From the NCBI GenBank assembly GCA_001647635.1, contig CP014761.1, positions 2,542,001 through 2,606,000 on the forward strand: 64,000 nucleotides of DNA, in the 5' to 3' direction. Both the position numbers and the translations under genes were made by a program. Below the pieces are notes generated by a model. That model saw only the letters and a list, made by a program, of their open reading frames with translations. It did no database searches and had not been told where the DNA came from. Below, in pieces: positions 1-8,598 of the stretch. The stretch is from Leifsonia xyli. GTDB taxonomy: Bacteria; Actinomycetota; Actinomycetes; Actinomycetales; Microbacteriaceae. Every line of letters begins with the position of its first letter. The first letter of the stretch is position 1.

Positions 1-432
1 CACCAGCTGCGCCGCCACGGCGACGGCCATCGACCAGAAGCCGGAGATCGCGATCCCGAGCAGCACGCGCGCCACGAGCAGCAGCCAGAAATGCGGTGCC
101 ACGGCGACCAGGATGTTGGACACGGCCGCGAGCACGGCGAGCGAGACCAACAGGATGCGCCGGTCGAGGCGCGGCACGAGCGGACCGATCGCGGGACCGG
201 CGATCACGCCGATCAGGGCGGTCGCCGTCACCGCCTGCCCCGCGGTCCCTTCGCTCACGCCCAGCCCCGCTGCGATCGGCGACAGCAGGCTGGCGGGCAG
301 GAACTCGCTCGTCACCAGCGCGAAGACGCCGAGCATCAGGGCGACCACGCCGCCCCAGGATGCGCGGCGGACGGCACCGGAGACGGCGGGGACGGACGCG
401 GTTCCGGGCGAGGGGGAGGTGTCGATGCTCAT
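1..432 (-). CDS. MFS transporter, N-terminal part (cut by window edge)
   Basis: The gene starts with ATG at 432 on the minus strand and runs off the left edge, so only about 144 N-terminal residues are visible. After a short polar leader the translation shows hydrophobic membrane segments (around GGVVALMLGVFALV, then TATALIGVIAGPAIGPLV) with a basic loop, PRLDRR, between the second and third segments. That loop is the usual position of the conserved motif of major facilitator superfamily drug/sugar efflux proteins. Family: secondary proton-coupled exporter in the cytoplasmic membrane. The substrate cannot be told. It stands apart from the beta-glucosidase downstream on the same strand, with a hairpin further along. 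Confidence 0.75.
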   Translation of the reverse strand, partial: MSIDTSPSPGTASVPAVSGAVRRASWGGVVALMLGVFALVTSEFLPASLLSPIAAGLGVSEGTAGQAVTATALIGVIAGPAIGPLVPRLDRRILLVSLAVLAAVSNILVAVAPHFWLLLVARVLLGIAISGFWSMAVAVAAQLV

Positions 433-511
433 GCTCCCAGCCTCGCGGCGCGCACGCCCGCGCACCCGACCGATCGTCCGGGCGACCTGATCGCCCGTCC
501 GGAATCGGCGG

Positions 512-556
512 GACGCAACACGCCGCCATCCGGAGCGGATGACGGCGTGTCGCGAC
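512..556. terminator. Hairpin with ACGCAACACGCCG arm, between MFS and beta-glucosidase genes
   Basis: The arm at 512-525 (gacgcaacacgccg) pairs with 543-556 (cggcgtgtcgcgac) with two mismatches. A second stem, CATCCG/CGGATG, sits inside it around a GAG loop. It lies just after the beta-glucosidase stop on the minus strand, so a terminator role fits, although there is no T tract. The same arm sequence recurs in the hairpin at 39486-39537. Confidence 0.5.
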
Positions 557-565
557 CCATGGAGG

Positions 566-1948
566 TCAGCGGGAGGCGGGCACCGCGTCCCGCAGGAAGT
601 CGCGCATCCAGCGCGCGCTCCGCTTGGGCGTGCGCTTCTGCGTCTGGTAGTCGACGTGCACGATCCCGAAGCGACGCGAGTAGCCCCACGCCCACTCCCA
701 GTTGTCGATCAGCGACCAGATGAAGTAGCCCTGCAACGGAAGGCCCTCGGCGACCGCGTTGCGCGCGGCCTCGAAGTGGGCCTCCAGGTACTCGGCGCGC
801 GCGCCGTCGTCGATCTCACCGTCCGCATCCACCCGGTCGGGATAGGCGGCGCCGTTCTCGGTGATGTACAGCGGCAGGTCCGGCGCGAGCGCATTGGCCT
901 GGCGCAGCACGTCGACCATCCCGTCGGGGTGGATCTCCCAGCCCATCTGGGTGACGGGCGCTCCCGTCTTGACGAACCGGACGTGCTCGCTGCCCGGGTA
1001 GGCGCTCGCCGGTGCGTCAGTCGCGGGCTTCGAGCCCGAGGCGACGGTGTGGCGGCTGTAGTAGTTGATGCCGAGGAAGTCGATCGGCGCCGAGATGAGC
1101 TTCAGGTCGTCGTCGGTCGCGTGCTCGGCGAACCACTCCGTCTCACCCAGGTCATCGAGCACGTCGGCGGGGTAGGAGCCCGTCAGCACCGGGTCGAGGA
1201 ACAGCCGGTTGCTGAGGCCGTCGATCCGGCGCGCGGCGTCCGCGTCCGCCTCGGAGTCGCCCGCGGGCCGCACCGAGTACAGGTTCAGTGTGGTGCCGAC
1301 GTTCGCCTGGGGGACGATCGCGCGCAGCGCCTCCAGCGCGTGACCGTGGCCGAGGAGCAGGTGGTGCGCCGCGTGCGCCGACCGCGTCCCGAGGGTGCGG
1401 CCGGGTGCGTGGTGGCCGCTCGCGTATCCGAGGAACGCCGAGCACCACGGCTCGTTGAGTGTGATCCAGTCGGTGACGACGTCGCCCAGCTCCTCCGCGA
1501 CGAGCGCCGTGTAGTCGGCGAACCGCTTGGCGGTGTCGCGGTCGAGCCAGCCGCCGCGGTCCTCCAGCGCCTGCGGCAGGTCCCAGTGGTACAGGGTCGC
1601 CCACGGGGTGATGCCGCGCTCGCGTAGCGACTCGGCGAGCCGGCGGTAGAAGTCGAGGCCCGCGCGGTTCGCCGGCCCCGTGCCGCCGGCCTGGATGCGC
1701 GGCCACGCGATCGAGAACGGGTAGGCGTCGAGGCCGAGGTCGGCCATGAGCACGACGTCCTCCGCCCAGCGGTGGTAGTGGTCGTCTGCCACATCGCCGG
1801 TGCTGCCGTCGGCGATCGCGCCCGGGACGCGTGCGAACGCATCCCAGATGCTCTCGCCGCGGCCGTCCTCGTGGGTGGCGCCCTCGATCTGGTACGAGGC
1901 GGTCGCGGTCCCGAACACGAACCCGTCGGGGAGGTCGCTTCTCTGCAT
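566..1948 (-). CDS. GH1 family beta-glucosidase
   Basis: A cytoplasmic glycoside hydrolase family 1 enzyme of 460 aa, the usual length, with no signal peptide. It hydrolyses beta-glucosides or related disaccharides with retention. The N-terminal signature FVFGTATASYQIEGA is near residues 10-24. The acid/base glutamate is in TLNEPW (E166) and the nucleophile in YITENG (E364). ATG at 1948 is chosen because AAGGAG lies 8 nt upstream; a GTG two codons earlier would sit too close to that site. The gene is monocistronic here. It may serve the same disaccharide diet as the GH35/ABC operon at 4-9.5 kb, but no copy of that operon's palindrome lies upstream. Confidence 0.93.
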   Translation of the reverse strand: MQRSDLPDGFVFGTATASYQIEGATHEDGRGESIWDAFARVPGAIADGSTGDVADDHYHRWAEDVVLMADLGLDAYPFSIAWPRIQAGGTGPANRAGLDFYRRLAESLRERGITPWATLYHWDLPQALEDRGGWLDRDTAKRFADYTALVAEELGDVVTDWITLNEPWCSAFLGYASGHHAPGRTLGTRSAHAAHHLLLGHGHALEALRAIVPQANVGTTLNLYSVRPAGDSEADADAARRIDGLSNRLFLDPVLTGSYPADVLDDLGETEWFAEHATDDDLKLISAPIDFLGINYYSRHTVASGSKPATDAPASAYPGSEHVRFVKTGAPVTQMGWEIHPDGMVDVLRQANALAPDLPLYITENGAAYPDRVDADGEIDDGARAEYLEAHFEAARNAVAEGLPLQGYFIWSLIDNWEWAWGYSRRFGIVHVDYQTQKRTPKRSARWMRDFLRDAVPASR

Positions 1949-2144
1949 GGTCACTGCTCCTTGGACGGGGCGAGCCAGTCGCCGATGAGCTCGGCTCCGC
2001 TGCGTCCCTCCGGGAGATTACCCGTTCTCGGCGCGGATGCTGACGAATCGACGTGCGGGAGATCCGTGAGCTTGTGCCGTCTGCGGGGCCTCTCAGCCGT
2101 TCCCGTCGCTTACCCAGGCACGCCCTCCCGTCGTCCGCGATCCT

Positions 2145-2921
2145 GTGAGGATGCGCAACACCGTTCCCGCCGTCACCGCCCTGTTCTGGGTCACCAAGCT
2201 GCTGACGACGGCGATGGGCGAGACCGCCTCGGACTTTCTGGTGAAGACGATCAACCCGTTCGTCGCGGTCGGCGGCGCTTTCATCGTCTTCGCGGGGGCG
2301 CTGGCGCTGCAGTTCGCGGTGCGCCGCTATATCCCCTGGGTGTACTGGTTCGCCGTGCTCATGGTCGCGGTGTTCGGCACCATGGTCGCCGACGTCCTCC
2401 ATGTCGAGCTCGGGGTGCCGTACCTCGTCTCGACCGTCGTGTTCGCCGTCGTCCTCGCGGCGGTGTTCGCGCTCTGGTACGCGACGCAGCGCACGCTCTC
2501 CGTGCACAGCATCGACACCTTCCCGCGGCAGGTCTTCTACTGGTGCGCGGTCCTTGCGACCTTCGCCCTCGGCACGGCCGTCGGCGACCTGACCGCTGTC
2601 ACGTTCGGGATGGGGTACTGGCTCTCGGCGCTGGTGTTCGGCATCCTGTTCGCCCTCCCCGGTGTCGCCTACCGGTGGTGGGGGCTCGGCGCGACCGCGG
2701 CGTTCTGGACCTCGTACGTGCTGACCCGGCCGTTCGGCGCATCCATCTCGGACGGCCTCGCCGTCTCGCACGCCCGAGGCGGCCTCGCTCTGGGCACCGG
2801 CCCGGTCAGCCTCGCGCTGCTCGCGGCGATCGTGGTGTGCGTCGCGGTGCTCAGCCGGAAGCCGCAGTCGGCCGCCTCAGGGGAACGCGCGCAGGGCGCG
2901 CTCGGCGACGCGCTGGAGTGA
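2145..2921 (+). CDS. Multi-pass membrane protein, COG4705-like
   Basis: A protein of about 256-258 aa, most of it hydrophobic, with about seven predicted membrane segments. The start resembles the COG4705 (uncharacterised membrane-anchored protein) family: VPAVTALFWVTKLLTTAMGE. Further segments lie around residues 40-60, 65-85, 95-115, 128-150, 155-175 and 218-240. Function is unknown. The start is either GTG at 2145 or ATG at 2151; neither has a well-placed Shine-Dalgarno, so a leaderless mRNA is possible. The 3' end overlaps the convergent TetR gene by 45 bp. Confidence 0.75.
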   Translation: MRMRNTVPAVTALFWVTKLLTTAMGETASDFLVKTINPFVAVGGAFIVFAGALALQFAVRRYIPWVYWFAVLMVAVFGTMVADVLHVELGVPYLVSTVVFAVVLAAVFALWYATQRTLSVHSIDTFPRQVFYWCAVLATFALGTAVGDLTAVTFGMGYWLSALVFGILFALPGVAYRWWGLGATAAFWTSYVLTRPFGASISDGLAVSHARGGLALGTGPVSLALLAAIVVCVAVLSRKPQSAASGERAQGALGDALE

Positions 2922-3464
2922 CGCGCGGCTCGCGCCGGCCGACGCCTGCACCGCCAGCCCGGCGCTGACCGTCACCAGGTACTTCGCGAGGTCGGCCGGA
3001 CGCTCGTCGGGGCCGAGGTCGCCCTCGGCGACCGCTCGGCGGAAGCGCTCGGTCAGGCGGTGCTCGCCCGAGGCCCGACTGTCGGCGAGGAAGCGCACGA
3101 TGCGCTGGTCTTCGGCGCTGCCTGCGAGCCCGCCCTGGATCGACAGGCAGCCGGCGGGCTTGCCGGGCGTCGTGATCGCCCGGACGTTGCTGCGGAGGTA
3201 GTGCTCGGCCACGGCGAGGGCGGTCGGCTCCTCGAGGGCGTCGCCCACGTACGCCATGTCGACCTCGGCGTAACGGGCGACCGCCTGCTTGAACGTCTCC
3301 TCCTTGTTGCCGAAGGCGGCGTAGAGGCTCGGGCGGTTGATGCCCATGGCCGAGGTGAGGTCGTCGAGCGTCGTGCCCTCGTAGCCCTGGCGCCAGAACA
3401 CCTCGACCGCCGCATCCAGGGCCTCGTCGGTGTCGAATCCGCGCGGTCGTCCGCGTCCGGCCAT
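2877..3464 (-). CDS. TetR family transcriptional regulator
   Basis: A 195-aa one-component repressor. The N-terminal TetR helix-turn-helix is clear (TTLDDLTSAMGINRPSLYAAFG, about residues 30-51, read as two overlapping pieces). The C-terminal ligand-binding half resembles the AcrR-like type that controls oxidoreductase genes. ATG at 3464 is preferred over an upstream in-frame start because a strong AAAGAGGTGG site precedes it. It is divergent from the SDR gene at 3572, and the 107-bp gap carries an imperfect direct repeat that is a likely binding region. The 3' end overlaps the membrane protein gene convergently. Confidence 0.9.
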   Translation of the reverse strand: MAGRGRPRGFDTDEALDAAVEVFWRQGYEGTTLDDLTSAMGINRPSLYAAFGNKEETFKQAVARYAEVDMAYVGDALEEPTALAVAEHYLRSNVRAITTPGKPAGCLSIQGGLAGSAEDQRIVRFLADSRASGEHRLTERFRRAVAEGDLGPDERPADLAKYLVTVSAGLAVQASAGASRASLQRVAERALRAFP

Positions 3465-3571
3465 CCCGCCCACCTCTTTCTGTACTGATCTGAAAAGAAT
3501 TCTCTCATTTCGGGAATGCAGAGGCAATGGCGGTGTTTTATGTACCGTCTCGAACAGAATTGGAGCAGATC
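3465..3571. promoter_or_regulatory. Divergent TetR/SDR control region with 21-bp direct repeat
   Basis: TGTACTGATCTGAAAAGAATT at 3481-3501 and TGTACCGTCTCGAACAGAATT at 3541-3561 agree at 15 of 21 positions and start exactly 60 bp apart. One copy is close to each gene start. This placement fits one operator per divergent promoter bound by the TetR protein. That role is inferred; the repeat is seen directly. Confidence 0.5.
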
Positions 3572-4333
3572 ATGGACACCACCATCGCCACCACCCAGAC
3601 CCTCGCCCGCAAGAAGGCGCTCGTCACCGGAGGCGCCCGCGGCATCGGCGAGGGCATCGCCCGGGCGCTCGCCGCCCACGGCGCGGAGGTCGCCGTCACG
3701 TACCGCGCCTCGCGCGAGCGCGCGGACGCCCTCGTGGCCGACATCCTGGCCGCCGGGGGACGCGCCGTCGCCGTGCACGCCGACAACTCCGACGCCGACA
3801 CCGCTCGCGCGGGTGTCCGGGACGCCGCCGACGCGCTCGGCGGCCTGGACATCCTCGTCAACAACGCCGGAGGTGGATGGTTCGAGCACTTCACCGAAAC
3901 CCCCGACGAGCACATCGAGGCGACGATCGACCTCAACATCCGCGGCACGGTCTACGCCACGCAGGCCGCCATCCCGCTGCTGCCCGACGGCGGACGGATC
4001 ATCACGATCGGCAGCGTCAACGCCGAGCGCATCCCGTTCACCGGCGGCGCGGTCTACGGACTGACGAAGGCCGCGATGGTCGGCTTCACGAAGGGCCTCG
4101 CCCGCGACCTCGCGGGCCGCGGCATCACGGTCAACGTCATCCAGCCGGGTCCGATCGACACCGAGGGCAACCCGGCTTCGGGCGAGGCCGGCGACTACCT
4201 GGCCGGCTTCACCGCCTTCGGCCGCTTCGGTCACAGCTCCGACGTGGGCGAGCTTGTCTCGTGGATCGCGTCCGACGCCTCCGGCTACATGACAGGCTCC
4301 GCCGTCACGATCGACGGCGGCTGGACCGCCTGA
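3572..4333 (+). CDS. SDR family NAD(P)-dependent oxidoreductase
   Basis: A 253-aa classical short-chain dehydrogenase. The dinucleotide-binding glycine motif is TGGARGIGEG near the N-terminus, the NNAG motif follows at about residue 90, and the catalytic Ser in IGSVN and the YGLTK pair lie near residues 145-165. The C-terminus ends in ITIDGGWTA, usual for FabG-like members. ATG at 3572 is chosen for the GGAG 6 nt upstream; a longer in-frame start at 3527 has no such site. It probably reduces a small carbonyl compound. The divergent TetR gene is the likely regulator. A long hairpin follows the stop. Confidence 0.92.
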   Translation: MDTTIATTQTLARKKALVTGGARGIGEGIARALAAHGAEVAVTYRASRERADALVADILAAGGRAVAVHADNSDADTARAGVRDAADALGGLDILVNNAGGGWFEHFTETPDEHIEATIDLNIRGTVYATQAAIPLLPDGGRIITIGSVNAERIPFTGGAVYGLTKAAMVGFTKGLARDLAGRGITVNVIQPGPIDTEGNPASGEAGDYLAGFTAFGRFGHSSDVGELVSWIASDASGYMTGSAVTIDGGWTA

Positions 4334-4349
4334 GCCTCGCCCCTCCACC

Positions 4350-4416
4350 ACCGACGATTCGTGCCGAATGCGCGCTATCCGTCACGAATGGCGATGATTC
4401 GGCACGAATCGTCGGT
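4350..4416. terminator. 20-bp perfect inverted repeat, bidirectional terminator candidate
   Basis: ACCGACGATTCGTGCCGAAT at 4350-4369 is the exact reverse complement of 4397-4416, around a 27-nt loop. It lies between the convergent SDR and beta-galactosidase genes, where a shared terminator is expected. The loop holds a further GTCACGAAT, a partial third copy of the arm. There are no flanking T tracts. Confidence 0.6.
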
Positions 4417-4429
4417 CGGGAGGAGGGAG

Positions 4430-6193
4430 TCACACCTCGGTGTGGCCCAGGCGCGGCTCGGGGACGAAGGCGGCGACCGCCTCGGCCGCGGACTCCAGCT
4501 CGAGGATGATGAGCTCGTTGCTTCCTGAGCGGAGCACCCCGCGGGGGACGTACAGCGTCTCCTGGGGTCCGCGGGTCCAGTAGCGGCCGAGGTTGAAGCC
4601 GTTGATCCAGGCGACGCCCTTGCCCCAGCCCGTCGTGTCGAGGAAGAGGGGAGCGGGCTCCGCGAGATCGAAGACGGCTCGGGCGAAGACCGGGCCGGCC
4701 AGGCGCGACGGCGGCGGCGCATCCACAGCGGCCAGCGCAGCGGACACCGGCTCGATCGACGACAGCTCCAGCGGGAGGACGCTCCAGCGCTGCAACTCCT
4801 CGCCGTTGAGCTGCACCGGGCCGATCAGACCCTTCGGTTCGCCGATGCGGGGGCCGTAGTCGACGCGGCCCTGGTCCTCGACCAGCACGGTCAGGGTCCC
4901 GCGGGAGGGCGAGAGCGCGATCGCGGTGTCGTGGTGGTCGCGCGCCAGCACGCCGAGGCGGCTGTCGCCGACCGAGACGTAGGCGCGGTCCCGCACCTCG
5001 CCGAACTCGAGGACCGCCGGCTCGGTGGTGTCGATCTCGGTGCGGTACAGGCCCAGACCGCTGTAGTGCCCGAGCTCGTCGAAGGTGGGCAGCGCATCCA
5101 CGTGCGACCAGGCGCCGAGCCGGTCGGCGACCGCCCACAGCGGCACCGCCGCGTCGAACGGGACGGTGAAAGACGGCGCGGCGGCCGCGACCACCGGCTC
5201 CAGCGAGGGCACCGGCGCGTACTTGGCGATGACATCCCGGAACGCCCAGAACTTCTCGGTGGGCTCGCCCGCCTCGTCGAGCGGGGCGTCGTAGTCGTAG
5301 CTCGTGACGATCGGCTGGTACACGCCCTTGTCGTTGGCGCCGTTCGTGAAGCCGAAGTTGGTGCCGCCGTGGAACATGTAGAGGTTCACCGAGGCGCCCG
5401 AGGCGAGCAGGTCGTCCAGGTCGCCCGCGGACTGCTCGACGGAGGTCGTGTGATGGTGCGTGCCCCAGCTGTCGAACCAGCCGTCCCAGAACTCGGAGCA
5501 CATCAGCGGACCGGTCGGCTGGTGGCGCCGCAGCGTCGCGAGGCGTTCGCGCGACCGGGAGCCGAAGGAGCCGGTCTTCAGGAGTTCCGGGAGCGACCCG
5601 TTCCGCAGCATCTCGTCCTCGGGCTGGTCGACGGTCGTCAGCGGCACGACGATGCCGGCGTCGCGGATGACGCGCACCAGCTCCGCGAGGTACTGCGCGT
5701 CGTCGCCGTACGCGCCGTACTCGTTCTCCACCTGCACGAGCACCACCGGGCCGCCCTCGGTGATCTGCAGCGGCCGGACGATGTCGAGCACGTTGCGCAG
5801 GTACCGGCTGACCGCGGCGACGAACTGCGGCTCCGACCTGCGGATGCCCACCGACGGATCGGTGAACAGCCACGCCGGCAGCCCGCCGTTGTCCCACTCG
5901 GCGCAGATGTAGGGACCGGGGCGCACGATCGCGTGCATCCCCTCGTCGGCGATGGTGCGCAGGAAGCGGGCCAGGTCGAGACCGCCGTCGGCGATCCACC
6001 GTCCGGGCTGCGGCTCATGCGCGTTCCACGGCACGTACGTCTCGATGGTGTTGAGCCCCATCAGGCGTGCCTTGTGGATGCGGTCGGCCCAGTCGTCCGG
6101 GTGCACCCGGAAGTAGTGGATCGCTCCCGAGAGGATGCGGTGGGGCTCGCCGTCGAGGACGAAGTCGTCTCCCGCGATCTCGAAGGTGGTCAT
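4430..6193 (-). CDS. GH35 family beta-galactosidase
   Basis: A 587-aa retaining beta-galactosidase without a signal peptide, so it probably acts in the cytoplasm on imported oligosaccharides. The GH35 opening ILSGAIHYFRVHPDDW is at residues 20-35. The acid/base glutamate is in VENEYG (E158) and the nucleophile in MCSEFWDGW (E234). A beta-rich C-terminal part with WINGFNLGRYW follows. ATG at 6193 is chosen because AGGAG lies 4 nt upstream; the adjacent ATG at 6196 would touch it. It is the last gene of the operon that starts at 9521, 66 bp after the binding-protein stop. This makes a galactoside the likely transported sugar. Confidence 0.93.
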   Translation of the reverse strand: MTTFEIAGDDFVLDGEPHRILSGAIHYFRVHPDDWADRIHKARLMGLNTIETYVPWNAHEPQPGRWIADGGLDLARFLRTIADEGMHAIVRPGPYICAEWDNGGLPAWLFTDPSVGIRRSEPQFVAAVSRYLRNVLDIVRPLQITEGGPVVLVQVENEYGAYGDDAQYLAELVRVIRDAGIVVPLTTVDQPEDEMLRNGSLPELLKTGSFGSRSRERLATLRRHQPTGPLMCSEFWDGWFDSWGTHHHTTSVEQSAGDLDDLLASGASVNLYMFHGGTNFGFTNGANDKGVYQPIVTSYDYDAPLDEAGEPTEKFWAFRDVIAKYAPVPSLEPVVAAAAPSFTVPFDAAVPLWAVADRLGAWSHVDALPTFDELGHYSGLGLYRTEIDTTEPAVLEFGEVRDRAYVSVGDSRLGVLARDHHDTAIALSPSRGTLTVLVEDQGRVDYGPRIGEPKGLIGPVQLNGEELQRWSVLPLELSSIEPVSAALAAVDAPPPSRLAGPVFARAVFDLAEPAPLFLDTTGWGKGVAWINGFNLGRYWTRGPQETLYVPRGVLRSGSNELIILELESAAEAVAAFVPEPRLGHTEV

Positions 6194-6259
6194 CATTCTC
6201 CTGCGAAGTGTGTGGATGCGCGTGGCCGGCCGCGATGCGCGACCGGCCACGCGACGGCG

Positions 6260-7606
6260 CTACTTGCCGCTGACGGTGAAGCCCTGCTGGTTGCCGTAAT
6301 CGACCAGCGCCTTCTGCCAGGCCTGCAGGCCGGGGTTCAGGCTGGAGTTCGACGTGTAGGACTGGCCGACGGTGTCGCCGTAGATGCTGTTCGCGTAGAC
6401 CTGGAACGGCAGGTACTGCCAGCCGGTCGACACGTTCTTGGCGCCGTCCACCAGCACCTCGTTGATCTTCTGGCCGCCGAAGTACTCGGGGGCGGTGGCG
6501 AGGAAGTCGGAGGAGTTCAGGTCCTTCGTCGTGGACGGGAACCCGCCCGACTTCAGGAAGACCTTGATGCTGTCCTGGTCGTTGTTCAGCCACTTGAGGA
6601 AGCCGGCCGCGAGCGCCGGGTTCTTGCTCTGCTTGAGCACGACCTGGCCGCCGCCGCCGTTCTCGGCGTTCGCGGGCTGGCCGTCATAGGTCGGGATGGG
6701 CGCGACGCGCCACTGGCCGGAGCCGTCCTTCACCGACGACTCGAGCACGCCGGGCATCCACGCTCCGGTGACCAGGGTCGCGATGGAGCCGTTGCCGAGC
6801 GCCTTGAACCAATCGTCGCTCCAGCCGGGGACGGTGGAGAGCAGCTTGCCCTCGACCAGCTTGTCCCAGGTCGCCGTCCACTTCTTGGTGCCCTCGTCCT
6901 GGAGGTTGATCGAGACCTTGGTGCCGTCCACGGTGAACGGACGGCCGCCGGCCTGCCAGATCATGGAGGTGGTGAAGCCGGAGTCGCCCGAGTCGCTGGT
7001 GATGTAGGCGTTGGGGTCGGCGGCGTGCAGCTTCTGCGCCGCGGCGACGTACTCGTCCCACGTCTTCGGGACCTCGATGCCGTACTTGTCGAACAGCGTC
7101 TTGTTGTAGAACATCGCCATGGGACCGGAGTCCTGGGGGAGGCCGAACAACTTGCCGCCGACGTTCACCGAGCCCCACGGGCCGGGGGTGTAGTCGCCCT
7201 TCAGCTTGTCGAAGCCGTACTGCTTCAGGTCGACCAGGGAGTCGGAGAGCGCGAACTGCGGGATGGCGTAGTACTCGACCTGCGCGACGTCGGGTGCGCC
7301 CGACCCCGCCTTGATCGCGTTCTGCAGCTTGGTGTACTCGGTCGTGTTCGTGCCGGCGTTGACCAGCTTGACCTTGACCTTCGGGTACTGCTTCTCGAAC
7401 GCGGCGACCTGCGCCTCCGCCGACGGCGTCCACGACCAGTAGGTGATGGTGCCGCCCTGCTTGAGGGCTGCGTCGATGTCGGAGGCGCTGCCGCCTCCCG
7501 ACGACGTGCCGCCGGAGCAGGCGGCGAGCGAGACGCCGACGACGGTGCTGACGACCGCCGCCGCGATGGCCCGGCGCAGCGTCCGGGACGCGAGTGTGCG
7601 CTTCAT
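6260..7606 (-). CDS. ABC transporter sugar-binding lipoprotein
   Basis: A 448-aa extracellular solute-binding protein of the family 1 type. The N-terminus is a lipoprotein signal, with a basic start, a hydrophobic stretch and lipobox LAAC (Cys30) followed by a Ser/Gly-rich linker. The mature part begins GGTITYWSWTPS and contains the typical YNKTLFDKYG segment near residue 165. It captures an oligosaccharide outside the membrane and delivers it to the two permeases encoded upstream. The start at 7606 has AAGGGA upstream. No ATP-binding subunit is encoded here; as in many actinobacteria a shared MsiK-like ATPase elsewhere probably energises it. Confidence 0.92.
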   Translation of the reverse strand: MKRTLASRTLRRAIAAAVVSTVVGVSLAACSGGTSSGGGSASDIDAALKQGGTITYWSWTPSAEAQVAAFEKQYPKVKVKLVNAGTNTTEYTKLQNAIKAGSGAPDVAQVEYYAIPQFALSDSLVDLKQYGFDKLKGDYTPGPWGSVNVGGKLFGLPQDSGPMAMFYNKTLFDKYGIEVPKTWDEYVAAAQKLHAADPNAYITSDSGDSGFTTSMIWQAGGRPFTVDGTKVSINLQDEGTKKWTATWDKLVEGKLLSTVPGWSDDWFKALGNGSIATLVTGAWMPGVLESSVKDGSGQWRVAPIPTYDGQPANAENGGGGQVVLKQSKNPALAAGFLKWLNNDQDSIKVFLKSGGFPSTTKDLNSSDFLATAPEYFGGQKINEVLVDGAKNVSTGWQYLPFQVYANSIYGDTVGQSYTSNSSLNPGLQAWQKALVDYGNQQGFTVSGK

Positions 7607-7656
7607 GGTTTCCCTTTCACTTCTTCGTGGAATGCGATGCATGGATGTGGATGCGG

Positions 7657-8598
7657 TTACTGCTTGACGCTTCCGGCGGCGAGACCCGACTGCCAGTAGC
7701 GCTGGAGCACCAGGAACGCGGCCACGATCGGGACGATCGTGATGAGCGATCCGGTGATCACGAGGTTGAAGATCGGCTGGGCGCCGACCCCGGTCGCCTG
7801 AGCGCTCCACTGGCTGAGCCCGACCGTGAGGGGGTACCAGGTCGGATCGCTGAGCATGATGAGCGGCAGGAAGTAGTTGTTCCAGGTGGCGACGATCGCG
7901 AAGAGTGCGACCGTGACGATCCCGGGGGCGAGGAGTCGCAGCGAGACGGTGAAGAACGTGCGGAACTCGCTCGCCCCGTCCATCCGGGCCGCCTCGAGCA
8001 GCTCGGTCGGCACGGCCTCGGTGGCGTACGTCCAGATCAGGTAGAGCCCGAACGGGCTGATCAGCGACGGCAGGATGATGGCCCACGGCGTGTTGGTGAG
8101 CCCCGCCTGGCTGAACATCAGGAAGGTCGGGACGGCCAGTGCCGTTCCGGGGACCGCGATCGCGCCGAGGACGACGGCGAACACCGCGCGCTTGCCCGGG
8201 AAGTCGTATTTGGCGAGCCCGTAGCCGGCGACCGTGGCCAGCAGCGTCGCGCCTCCCGCGCCGACGACCACGTACAGCAGCGTGTTGCCGAGCCACTGCA
8301 CGAAGATCCCGCCGCGGTAGGTGAACGTGTCGACGATGTTCTGGATGAGGTTGAAGTCCTTGCCGAACCACAGCCCGAACGACGAATAGAGGTCGGGCTG
8401 GCTCTTCGTCGCATTGACGATCAGCCAGACCAGCGGCACGAACGAGTAGATGACGAACAGGATCATCACGATCGTCAGGACGGGCGACTTGCGGATGCGC
8501 CGGCCGGAGGAGGCGCCGGCGTTGCTGCGGGCGGCGGCGCGGGACGGCGCCGTACGGGTGCGGGTGCGCGGGCTGCGCGTGTCGGTCAGGGAGGCCAT
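7657..8598 (-). CDS. Carbohydrate ABC transporter permease (MalG type)
   Basis: A 313-aa inner-membrane permease with six membrane segments after a basic, Arg-rich 30-residue cytosolic head. The EAA loop that docks the ATPase reads TELLEAARMDGASEFRTFF near residues 210-228. It pairs with the MalF-type subunit; the two genes overlap by one base (TGATG), so they are probably translationally coupled. An AAGGAG site lies 8 nt before the ATG at 8598. Confidence 0.93.
   Translation of the reverse strand: MASLTDTRSPRTRTRTAPSRAAARSNAGASSGRRIRKSPVLTIVMILFVIYSFVPLVWLIVNATKSQPDLYSSFGLWFGKDFNLIQNIVDTFTYRGGIFVQWLGNTLLYVVVGAGGATLLATVAGYGLAKYDFPGKRAVFAVVLGAIAVPGTALAVPTFLMFSQAGLTNTPWAIILPSLISPFGLYLIWTYATEAVPTELLEAARMDGASEFRTFFTVSLRLLAPGIVTVALFAIVATWNNYFLPLIMLSDPTWYPLTVGLSQWSAQATGVGAQPIFNLVITGSLITIVPIVAAFLVLQRYWQSGLAAGSVKQ

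Noticed and set aside
3465..3527. N-terminal extension of the TetR gene to 3527
   Set aside because: The upstream in-frame codons run through the promoter repeat, while the ATG at 3464 has a strong ribosome binding site and matches the family start.
4931..7699. A very long open frame (about 920 codons) on the plus strand
   Set aside because: It is antisense to the GH35 and binding-protein genes, has a low-complexity Arg/Val/Asp/Gly composition and no domains. Such frames are normal in 70% G+C DNA. The same holds for the long frames at 35389-37980 (+) and 46869-49787 (-).
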